NCBI GenBank assembly: GCA_017302775.1
Contig: JAFLDC010000144.1
Location: 1-6,928 of the forward strand
Length of the DNA: 6,928 nucleotides
Direction of reading: 5' to 3'
Source: Sphingomonadales bacterium
GTDB lineage: Bacteria; Pseudomonadota; Alphaproteobacteria; Sphingomonadales; Sphingomonadaceae
The translations under genes and the position numbers were made by a program. Below are positions 1-5,268 of the stretch, piece after piece (within the stretch, counting starts at the first letter, position 1; every line of letters begins with the position of its first letter). The notes beneath the pieces are model-generated. The model was not told the origin of the DNA and searched no databases. It worked only from the letters and a program-made list of their open reading frames with translations.

Positions 1-720
1 CAGATAATCCGCTGCCGAGGGAGGATCGGGATCCAGCATGACCGCGTCGCCATAACGCCCCAAGTCTCCCGAGAAGAGGATCTTGGTGCCTTTCCAGTCG
101 ATCTCGATCGACGCCGCGCCAAGGATGTGGCCAGCGCGGTGGAAGCGCGCGGAGATACCAGGCGCGACTTCGACGACTTCCTCGAAAGAGACACCCTGAA
201 AATGCTCCAGCGCGTTCAGCGCGTCATTCTGCGTGTACAAGGGTAACGCGGGCTGATGCCGGGAATACCCGCGCCGGTTGGCAAACTGGGCGTCCTTCTC
301 CTGCAAGTGACCGCTGTCGGGAAGCAGCAGCTCGCAGAGCTCGGCGGTAGCGCGTGTGGTAATCACCTGCCCCTTCCATCCACTTCGAACCAAACGCGGA
401 ATGGCTCCGGAGTGATCGAGGTGCGCATGCGTCAGAAGGATGGTCTCGACGCCATTCAGCTCCGGCGGAGGCGGTGCCCAATTGAGATTCCTGAGATCTC
501 GTCCGCCCTGGAACAGCCCGCAATCCACCAATAATCGCGTGGAATCATCTTCAAGAAGGTAACGTGATCCCGTTACGGTTCCGCTGGCGCCGAAAAAACC
601 AATCGCGAGATCATGCCCGGCCGGGCGAGGCTCTACATCGAGCCTCGCCTGCGGCTCGATGGCAGGCGAAAAATGCCCTCGGGTCTTGTCCTTCGAACGC
701 CGCTTCTTGTGCCCGTGCAT
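1..720 (-). CDS. MBL-fold metallo-hydrolase, RNA-processing exonuclease type (YSH1/COG1236-like), 3' end outside window
   Basis: Metallo-beta-lactamase-fold hydrolase of the beta-CASP/RNA-processing kind. The first 240 residues are present; the family usually has about 450, so the beta-CASP and C-terminal RMMBL parts lie beyond the left edge. Numbered from the ATG at 720, the protein shows a core opening GFFGASGTVTGS (about 41-52), the zinc-binding motif HAHLDH (98-103), a further metal ligand in AGHILGA (His198), and SGDLG with Asp219. These are the expected two-zinc ligands seen so far. Two ATG codons compete, at 726 and 720. GGGAGG on the minus strand (734-729) lies 2 nt before the first but 8 nt before the second, so 720 is preferred. 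The first 40 residues precede the normal start of the fold and are rich in Lys, Arg and His (HGHKKRRSKDK), an extension most relatives lack. It is divergent from the 6-phosphogluconate dehydrogenase operon. RNA as substrate is inferred from the family; a different hydrolase activity is possible. Confidence 0.88.
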   Translation of the reverse strand, partial: MHGHKKRRSKDKTRGHFSPAIEPQARLDVEPRPAGHDLAIGFFGASGTVTGSRYLLEDDSTRLLVDCGLFQGGRDLRNLNWAPPPPELNGVETILLTHAHLDHSGAIPRLVRSGWKGQVITTRATAELCELLLPDSGHLQEKDAQFANRRGYSRHQPALPLYTQNDALNALEHFQGVSFEEVVEVAPGISARFHRAGHILGAASIEIDWKGTKILFSGDLGRYGDAVMLDPDPPSAADYL

Positions 721-728
721 GGACATTG

Positions 729-734
729 CCTCCC
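729..734 (-). promoter_or_regulatory. Shine-Dalgarno that decides the MBL gene start
   Basis: The minus strand reads GGGAGG here, followed by CAATGTCCATG. Spacing is 8 nt to the ATG at 720 and only 2 nt to the ATG at 726, which favours the downstream start. No convincing -10/-35 pair was found by eye in the 720-963 divergent gap for either direction. A short palindrome ATACGTAT sits at 787-794. Confidence 0.6.
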
Positions 735-963
735 GAATTTGTGGCTTCCTGCACCGGCTTGCCCTGCGACGCGGAACGAAGACCATACGTATTGGTCGCA
801 GCCAAAGGTCATCCAACGATCCGCCGCAATGTGACGTTTACATATGGCGCGGCTCGGTGCGGGTCCGCAGGTAGACAAGCTCTTGCGGCCGAATTCGGAG
901 GCCGGGTTTGCATTCTGCCGGCTCGCACCAAGGCCGAAACTGACCGAGAGGGGAACCTACGCC

Positions 964-1995
964 ATGCAAATCGGAATTGTCGGACTCGGCCGCATGGGCG
1001 GCAATATCGCCCGCAGGCTATTGGCGGCGGGACACAGTTGCATCACCTATGACCGCGACCCACAGCAGGCTGACAAACTCGCCGCCACGGGTGCTGAATC
1101 AGCGCAGGATCTGGCGGGGCTTGTCGCCGCTCTGGCGCCGCCGCGCGCGGTCTGGGTCATGCTGCCCGCCGGCGATTCAACCCAAACGGCGATTGGTTCA
1201 TTGTCGCTCCTGCTATCCCCCGGCGACACCATCATTGATGGCGGCAATACCTACTGGGAGGATGATGTCCGCCGGGCCGCTCAGCTTGCAGCAAGTAGGA
1301 TCGCCTACGTCGATGTGGGAACAAGCGGCGGCATCTGGGGCCTGGAGCGGGGCTACTCACTCATGATCGGGGGATCGCCGGAATCGGTTGCACGTCTCGA
1401 TCCGATATTCAAAGCGCTGGCCCCCGGAATCGGTTCGGCTTTGCGAACAATGGGCCGCCAAAATGCCGATCAGCGACCGGAGCAAGGGTACGTCCACGCC
1501 GGGCCGCATGGCGCCGGGCACTTTGTAAAGATGGTCCACAACGCGATCGAATACGGAATGATGCAGGCATTTGCCGAAGGCTTTGACATCCTGCGAAACG
1601 CCACGGGCCTGGCCGGGCAAGGTGTCGCTCAGTTCCAGTTCGACCTGGCCGATATCGCGGAGACCTGGCGGCGGGGCAGTGTCGTGTCCTCGTGGCTGCT
1701 CGATCTGATCGCGGACGCCCTGGCAAAGGATGGGGCGCTTCAGCACCTCGAAGGGCAGGTCGATGATTCCGGTGAAGGCCGCTGGGCCGTTTCGGCGGCC
1801 ATCAAGCAAGGCGTTCCGGCCAATGTCCTGGCAGCAGCATTGAATGCGCGTTTCAGGTCGCGCCACGAACACACGTTTGGTGACAAGCTTCTCTCGGCCA
1901 TGCGCGAAGAGTTTGGAGGCCACCGAGAGGCTGTTTTGGCGACATCCCAAGCCGCCGACATGGCCAGTCTCGTCGAAGCCGGAGCACGCCAATGA
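964..1995 (+). CDS. gnd: 6-phosphogluconate dehydrogenase, decarboxylating, short (GndA/YqeC-like) type
   Basis: Oxidative decarboxylation of 6-phosphogluconate to ribulose-5-phosphate and CO2 in the cytoplasm. The 343-residue product fits the short family (about 300-340), not the 470-residue Gnd. An N-terminal Rossmann domain begins at residue 2 with GLGRMGGNIA (7-16). The second strand ends YDRDP (29-33), where an acidic Asp suggests NAD rather than NADP. Substrate and catalytic motifs follow: GTSGGIWGLERGYSLMIGG (119-137) and GAGHFVKMVHNAIEYGMMQ (183-201), with catalytic Lys189 and Glu197 by family homology. The C-terminal helical domain includes GEGRW (270-274). The frame is open upstream to an ATG at 844, but the fold starts at 964 and GAGAGGGG precedes it by about 10 nt, so 964 is chosen. 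Its stop overlaps the LOG gene start, indicating an operon. Function is firm; cofactor preference is inferred. Confidence 0.93.
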   Translation: MQIGIVGLGRMGGNIARRLLAAGHSCITYDRDPQQADKLAATGAESAQDLAGLVAALAPPRAVWVMLPAGDSTQTAIGSLSLLLSPGDTIIDGGNTYWEDDVRRAAQLAASRIAYVDVGTSGGIWGLERGYSLMIGGSPESVARLDPIFKALAPGIGSALRTMGRQNADQRPEQGYVHAGPHGAGHFVKMVHNAIEYGMMQAFAEGFDILRNATGLAGQGVAQFQFDLADIAETWRRGSVVSSWLLDLIADALAKDGALQHLEGQVDDSGEGRWAVSAAIKQGVPANVLAAALNARFRSRHEHTFGDKLLSAMREEFGGHREAVLATSQAADMASLVEAGARQ

Positions 1996-2804
1996 CGTCC
2001 GATGACGAGCCTTATTGCAGCGCCTTGGCCCCGCATCCCTGCGACCATTGCTTCCCAAGCTCACGCGCGGCTGATTTACCCTCCTATAGATTGGCGGCCT
2101 TGGATCAGGATTTCATTCTCGGCGATTCGATGCGCGGCGTGCGCTTCCTGCTCGAATACCAAAAGGTCGAGGAAGCCCTGCGCGATTGGGGCGTTCTATC
2201 GACCATTGTCGTGTTTGGCAGTGCGCGCGTTCGGACCGGACAAGCGGGACGGAGCGGCTTCTGGTATGACGAAGCCCGCAAGTTTGGCAGGCTGGCATCC
2301 GAGCAAGGCGGCGCGCTGTCCCGGAGCGACGGCAAACGGGTAAATGTCATCGCCACCGGAGGCGGCCCGGGGATTATGGAAGCCGCCAATCGCGGAGCTC
2401 ACGATGCCTGCGCGCCGACCATCGGCTTCAACATCACGCTTCCGCGCGAGCAGGTGCCCAATCCCTACACGACCCCCGAGCTGACATTCCGATTCCACTA
2501 TTTCGCGATCCGCAAGATGCACCTGGCGATGCGCGCCAGCGCCTTGGTGGTTTTCCCGGGCGGCTTCGGGACAATGGACGAGATGTTCGAAATCCTGACG
2601 CTGAGGCAGACCGGGAAAGCTCCCAAAGTGCCGATTGTACTGTTTGACCGGACTTTTTGGCAGCAGGCCATAAATCTCGATGTCTTCTGCGAAAACGGCA
2701 TGATCGAAAGCGCTGATCGGGATTTGTTCGCTTATGCCGACACCTCCGAAGATGTCTGGCAAACCCTGTTGAACCAGGGCCTCGTACGCACCCAGCCCGA
2801 TTGA
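1992..2804 (+). CDS. LOG-family protein (TIGR00730-type, nucleotide 5'-monophosphate phosphoribohydrolase-like)
   Basis: A 270-residue cytoplasmic Rossmann-like protein of the LOG (Lonely Guy) family. Members hydrolyse the N-glycosidic bond of nucleoside 5'-monophosphates, releasing a free base and ribose-5-phosphate. Both signature motifs are intact: GGGPGIMEA (123-131) and PGGFGTMDE (189-197), with the conserved Arg-Lys pair at 174-175 (IRKMHLAMRAS) before the second. The fold begins near VVFGSARV (73-80). About 65 residues precede it, ending in a segment (DFILGDSMRGVRFLLEYQKVEEALRDWG) that is usual for the longer proteobacterial members. The ATG at 1992 overlaps the dehydrogenase stop by 4 bases (ATGA), and GGAG at 1981-1984 lies 7 nt upstream, so the two genes are probably translationally coupled. 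An internal ATG at 2130 would remove part of the family-conserved segment. Older annotation may call this a lysine decarboxylase, which the motifs do not support. True substrate is unknown. Confidence 0.9.
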   Translation: MTSDDEPYCSALAPHPCDHCFPSSRAADLPSYRLAALDQDFILGDSMRGVRFLLEYQKVEEALRDWGVLSTIVVFGSARVRTGQAGRSGFWYDEARKFGRLASEQGGALSRSDGKRVNVIATGGGPGIMEAANRGAHDACAPTIGFNITLPREQVPNPYTTPELTFRFHYFAIRKMHLAMRASALVVFPGGFGTMDEMFEILTLRQTGKAPKVPIVLFDRTFWQQAINLDVFCENGMIESADRDLFAYADTSEDVWQTLLNQGLVRTQPD

Positions 2805-2816
2805 CCGAGACTGCGC

Positions 2817-2834
2817 AGCTGCTTGTCGGCAGCT
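2817..2834 (+). terminator. Weak hairpin after the gnd-LOG operon
   Basis: AGCTGC (2817-2822) pairs with GCAGCT (2829-2834) around a TTGTCG loop, 12 nt after the LOG stop codon. The stem is only 6 bp and no clean T-run follows, only a mildly T-rich stretch (TCCTGTTTCTG). Position fits a terminator but strength is poor. The rest of the gap to 3031 shows no gene and no promoter that I can support. Confidence 0.25.
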
Positions 2835-3031
2835 CGTCCTGTTTCTGTCGCTCCAAGATCGCATCGGTCTGACCTGGCCGAAGAACGATCACGGACTGTG
2901 AATCCCATTCAGGAGCTTGTGAAACGCCCACGCTGACCATTCGCGATCTACGTATATCGTCCAGGAACCGCTGACGGCATCAACCGCGCGAGGCTGACCG
3001 AACCTTGGCAGCCAACAAAGGGAAATTCAGG

Positions 3032-3304
3032 ATGCGCAAAACATCGATGATTGTCGCGGCTCTGGGGCTCTTGACTGCAGGCATCAGCCCGGCCTTGGCA
3101 GATCAGATGCCTCCAGGCATGAACGGTATGCCCGCCCCAAAGAAGCAGGCCAAACCGAAGCCAAAGCCAAAGCACCCGGTTCGACATCGACAGCCCTCCG
3201 CCCAAGACCCGGGCGCACACAAGATGGCGCCTCAGCCTTCATCTTCGCCAACGCCATCACCGTCTCCTTCAGCAATGCCGATGAAACCCGGTGGTTGCTG
3301 CTGA
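3032..3304 (+). CDS. Small secreted Pro/Lys/Met-rich protein, unknown function
   Basis: A 90-residue protein that I do not recognise. The N terminus is a classic Sec signal peptide: MRKTS, a hydrophobic stretch (MIVAALGLLTAGI), then SPALA with likely cleavage after residue 23. The mature part, about 67 residues, has low complexity in three blocks: a Met-rich start (MPPGMNGMPAP), a Lys-Pro run (KKQAKPKPKPKHP) with His and Arg after it, and a Ser-Pro-Thr tract (SSSPTPSPSPSAMPM). It ends GGCC, so the only two cysteines are the last two residues. ATG at 3032 is chosen because it starts the signal peptide directly and AAAGGGAAA lies 6-14 nt upstream; an in-frame TTG at 3005 is unlikely. It is followed by a strong hairpin terminator. 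The location should be the periplasm or envelope. Met, His and Cys-Cys content could suit metal binding, but this is speculation. It might also be a poorly conserved envelope peptide. Confidence 0.65.
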   Translation: MRKTSMIVAALGLLTAGISPALADQMPPGMNGMPAPKKQAKPKPKPKHPVRHRQPSAQDPGAHKMAPQPSSSPTPSPSPSAMPMKPGGCC

Positions 3305-3369
3305 ACTTCTCGGAAAGCGCCATGGATGTCCGACTTGCGCGGCCAAACGGGATGTGGTGCCGAATAGAG

Positions 3370-3402
3370 GATAATGGAGCGCAGCTACCGCGCTCCATTA
3401 TC
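3370..3402. terminator. Bidirectional hairpin terminator between convergent genes
   Basis: A 13-bp perfect stem: GATAATGGAGCGC (3370-3382) pairs with GCGCTCCATTATC (3390-3402) around a 7-nt loop AGCTACC. It lies 65 nt after the secreted-protein stop and 6 nt beyond the end of the short-chain dehydrogenase gene on the other strand, exactly between two convergent genes. Tails are not strongly T-rich in either direction, but the outer stem is A/T-rich, so it can act both ways. Confidence 0.75.
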
Positions 3403-3408
3403 ATTACG

Positions 3409-4188
3409 TTAGCCAGGCGATGCAGCAGAACCGGCGAGCAGAACACCGTCGATATTGACTTCCGTCCCCGTCATATAGGTAGCTTCATCCGACGCGAGGA
3501 TGACTGCAATCGCTGCGACTTCATCAGGCATGCCGAAGCGCTTCAACGGTGTGTCCGCCACCAATGCCGCCATTCTTGTCTCGCGATCGTTGCCAGTTCC
3601 CAGCATCGGCTCCCAGATCGGCGTAAGTATGGCAGCGGGATGGATTGAATTGCACCGGATCTGCCACCCTTGCTGGGCGCAATAGAGCGCTACCGACTTG
3701 CTGTGATTTCGAACGGCAGCTTTCGATGAGGCATAGGCAGCCGCACCGGGGATGCCGACTAGTCCTGAGCGCGACGATATGTTGATGATCGAGCCCTTGC
3801 CGTGCGCCTTCATTGCGCTGATCGCGTAGCGACAACCGAGGAATGTCCCGTCAAGATTGACACGGTGAACCTTTCGCCAGTCCGTTAGGCTCGCGTGTTC
3901 CGGATCGTGGGCAACCATGCCATCTTCGAAGCCTGTTATGCCGGCATTGTTGATCACGACGTCTGCCACGGGAACGATGCTGGCCAGCCGGAACCAATCG
4001 GCCTCTTCGCTTACATCGAGCCTTTCGAAACGGCATCCAATCTCCGATGCAGCTGCGATTCCCGCATCTTCATTGACATCGGTAACAATTACGTTGCCAC
4101 CTTCTTCATGAAAGCGAGCAGCGATTGCGCGGCCAATGCCGCGCGCTGCGCCGGTAACGACGCAAGTTTTGTTCTTCAATCGAAGCAT
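3409..4188 (-). CDS. SDR-family NAD(P)-dependent oxidoreductase (classical short-chain dehydrogenase)
   Basis: A 259-residue classical short-chain dehydrogenase/reductase, full length for the family (about 250). The cofactor motif is TGAARGIG (12-19). Asp37 at the end of the second strand (VIVTDVNE) favours NAD over NADP. Further landmarks are NNAG (80-83), the active-site Asn111 ([10 protein letters not shown]), Ser139 in IINISS, and Tyr152/Lys156 in YASSK, so the Asn-Ser-Tyr-Lys tetrad is complete. The C-terminal part carries [13 protein letters not shown] (179-191), the usual substrate loop, and ends [14 protein letters not shown]. Overall it resembles cyclic-alcohol or hydroxysteroid dehydrogenases (cyclopentanol dehydrogenase/LinX-like), but the substrate cannot be read from the sequence. 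The ribosome site before the ATG at 4188 is weak (GAGAAT). The gene stands alone: 231 nt separate it from the upstream same-strand gene and it has its own candidate promoter. It converges on the secreted-protein gene with a shared terminator. Confidence 0.9.
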   Translation of the reverse strand: MLRLKNKTCVVTGAARGIGRAIAARFHEEGGNVIVTDVNEDAGIAAASEIGCRFERLDVSEEADWFRLASIVPVADVVINNAGITGFEDGMVAHDPEHASLTDWRKVHRVNLDGTFLGCRYAISAMKAHGKGSIINISSRSGLVGIPGAAAYASSKAAVRNHSKSVALYCAQQGWQIRCNSIHPAAILTPIWEPMLGTGNDRETRMAALVADTPLKRFGMPDEVAAIAVILASDEATYMTGTEVNIDGVLLAGSAASPG

Positions 4189-4293
4189 TTTATTCTCGAA
4201 ATAGAGTTCAGGCGGCGGATGTCTCCGCGAGCGAATTTGGTGTCGCTTTAGCGATGACGCTGAATCACTTCGAACACTCCCGAGAAGTCGATA

Positions 4294-4322
4294 ATCCTAT
4301 GCTGGACTTCCAACACGGGCAA
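4294..4322 (-). promoter_or_regulatory. Candidate sigma-70-like promoter for the SDR gene
   Basis: On the minus strand TTGCCC (4322-4317) and TAGGAT (4299-4294) are separated by exactly 17 nt, giving a leader of about 100 nt before the SDR start. Each box matches its consensus only partly, and such pairs occur by chance, so this is tentative. Confidence 0.3.
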
Positions 4323-4370
4323 GACATTGTGGCTTGCTGTCAGTTTGATAGACACCGAGCCAGTAGGTGG

Positions 4371-4388
4371 GTTGCTTCATGATGCAAC
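4371..4388. promoter_or_regulatory. 18-bp near-perfect palindrome, possible operator
   Basis: GTTGCTTCATGATGCAAC reads the same on both strands apart from one mismatched pair. Arms are GTTGC/GCAAC around the palindromic core TCATGA. It lies 32 bases beyond the DUF3147 stop and about 185 bases upstream of the SDR start, on the far side of the candidate SDR promoter. It looks more like a repressor or activator site than a terminator, since no T-run follows on the minus strand. No regulator gene in the window is an obvious partner. Confidence 0.35.
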
Positions 4389-4419
4389 TAGCTGGAGACG
4401 TCGCGCAGCAAAGTCCATG

Positions 4420-4770
4420 CTACAGTTTCACGCCGAATTTCGGCGCAACCAGTATCGTAGCAGCATAGAGCGCCATAGTTAGCAAGCAGCCCGTTATGAG
4501 TGCGGGCCAGAATCCGATACCCCGCTTGAGCAGTGATGGGATCACAAGGAACATCGGCAGGCTCGGCAGAACATACCAAAAGGTTGCGGCCGAATGATCA
4601 GCCATCCGCACGGCATCCCCTGTATCGCGCCACAGCCAGATCATGCCCAGCACCGAAATCAACGGCAGTGAGGCGATCAACGCGCCAGTGCCGGGGTTTC
4701 GCCTTGCGGTTTCGGAGACAATGACGATGATGATCGCGGATATGACCGCCTTGGTAACGAGGTAAAACAT
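4420..4770 (-). CDS. DUF3147-family small membrane protein
   Basis: A 116-residue hydrophobic protein matching the DUF3147 family in size and pattern; its function is unknown. Four membrane segments are visible at about 3-19, 27-46, 64-80 and 87-109, linked by short polar loops: SETARRNPGTG (19-29), RDTGDAVRMADHS (48-60) and LLKRGIG (80-86). It lacks a cleavable signal and probably sits in the inner membrane. The ATG at 4770 shares its A with the TGA of the upstream regulator gene (TGATG), so translation is almost certainly coupled. A longer frame starting near 4842 only reads through the regulator gene in the wrong frame and is not used. Pairing with a metal-type MerR regulator suggests a part in metal handling, perhaps as a small transporter or accessory subunit; that is inference from position only. 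Confidence 0.82.
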   Translation of the reverse strand: MFYLVTKAVISAIIIVIVSETARRNPGTGALIASLPLISVLGMIWLWRDTGDAVRMADHSAATFWYVLPSLPMFLVIPSLLKRGIGFWPALITGCLLTMALYAATILVAPKFGVKL

Positions 4771-5192
4771 CAGGCTGCAGCCTTTCCGCGCGGGGCGAGG
4801 GTTTCGATGATCTTGCAGTCGGCAACCGTGCCTTGCCGACAAGAACCAATCACGCGGTCGAGCTCGGTGCGAAGCGCCGAGAGATTGGCAATCTTGCGAT
4901 CGATTTCAGCCAGATGGACGCGTGCAATTCGGTCAATCGCTTCGCAAGGCTGGTTTGCATCGTCGGCCAGGGTGAGCAGTTCGCGCACGGCATCGAGCGG
5001 GAAGCCCAGGTTCCGGCTCTGACGAATGAATGCCAAGCGACTCGTATCGGCGTCTCGGAAGACGCGTCGTCCCGAGGCCGAGCGCTCTGCCCGGTGCAGC
5101 AATCCACTCTCCTCATAAAAGCGAATTGTATTGACCTTGGTTCCCGTCTGCCGGGCTAGATCGCCGATCGCCAAATACGCTACTTCTGCCAT
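4770..5192 (-). CDS. MerR-family heavy-metal-responsive transcriptional regulator
   Basis: A 140-residue metal sensor of the MerR family, which distorts 19-20 bp spaced promoters to activate them when metal binds. The N-terminal winged helix-turn-helix runs IGDLARQTGTKVNTIRFYEESGLL (9-32), then the wing GRRVFRDADTSRLAFIRQSRNLGF. A long dimerisation helix follows (about 84-117). Three cysteines, Cys83, Cys118 and Cys126, fall at almost the spacing of mercury MerR (82/117/126) and PbrR. The extra N-terminal Cys of PbrR is replaced by Thr18. The ATG at 5192 is chosen over an in-frame TTG at 5198 because GGAG (5203-5200) lies 7 nt before the ATG. It overlaps the DUF3147 gene by one base and is divergent from the cytochrome-FTR1 gene, whose promoter carries a matching operator. 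The metal sensed is not certain: Pb(II), Cd(II), Zn(II) and Hg(II) are all possible, Pb or Fe-related being suggested by the target. Confidence 0.9.
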   Translation of the reverse strand: MAEVAYLAIGDLARQTGTKVNTIRFYEESGLLHRAERSASGRRVFRDADTSRLAFIRQSRNLGFPLDAVRELLTLADDANQPCEAIDRIARVHLAEIDRKIANLSALRTELDRVIGSCRQGTVADCKIIETLAPRGKAAA

Positions 5193-5231
5193 TGCCAAAC
5201 TCCATGTCGCGATAAATTCGCAAGAAACTGC

Positions 5232-5262
5232 TTGCTCCTACAGTAACTGGAGGTTGTATCGG
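5232..5262 (+). promoter_or_regulatory. MerR-type operator/promoter for the cytochrome-FTR1 gene
   Basis: The imperfect palindrome CCTACAGTAACTGGAGG (5237-5253) pairs at 7 of 8 positions about a central A (5245). It sits between a -35 element TTGCTC (5232-5237) and a weak -10 TATCGG (5257-5262), with a 19-bp spacer. A spacer that long, with the dyad inside it, is the hallmark of MerR-activated promoters. The AGTAACT core resembles, from memory, published lead and mercury MerR-family operators. It faces the permease gene and lies between that gene and the regulator, as expected for the target. Confidence 0.8.
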
Positions 5263-5268
5263 GAGTCC

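Noticed and set aside
787..794. ATACGTAT palindrome in the divergent gap as an operator
   Set aside because: Only 8 bp with unsymmetrical flanks; palindromes this short are expected by chance.
844..963. Upstream in-frame extension of the 6-phosphogluconate dehydrogenase from an ATG at 844
   Set aside because: The Rossmann motif starts immediately after the ATG at 964, which has its own GAGAGGGG site; the extra 40 residues look like translated non-coding DNA.
564..1052. Plus-strand open frame (162 codons) across the divergent gap
   Set aside because: It overlaps the start of the MBL gene and the start of gnd, lacks any recognisable motif, and is Arg/Cys/Ala-rich as expected for an out-of-frame reading.
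1357..2064. Long open frame (235 codons) on the minus strand opposite gnd
   Set aside because: It is antisense to a gene with intact catalytic motifs, has no recognisable domain, and is typical of GC-rich shadow frames.
2196..2940. Minus-strand open frames opposite the LOG gene
   Set aside because: The LOG motifs on the plus strand explain the region; these are codon-bias shadows.
2805..3031. Possible promoter for the small secreted protein (TACGTATAT near 2949)
   Set aside because: No -35 element with acceptable spacing could be found, so no site is claimed.
4431..4445. Palindrome CGCCGAATTTCGGCG as a terminator
   Set aside because: The arms are separated by a single base, so no stable loop can form, and it lies inside the DUF3147 coding sequence.
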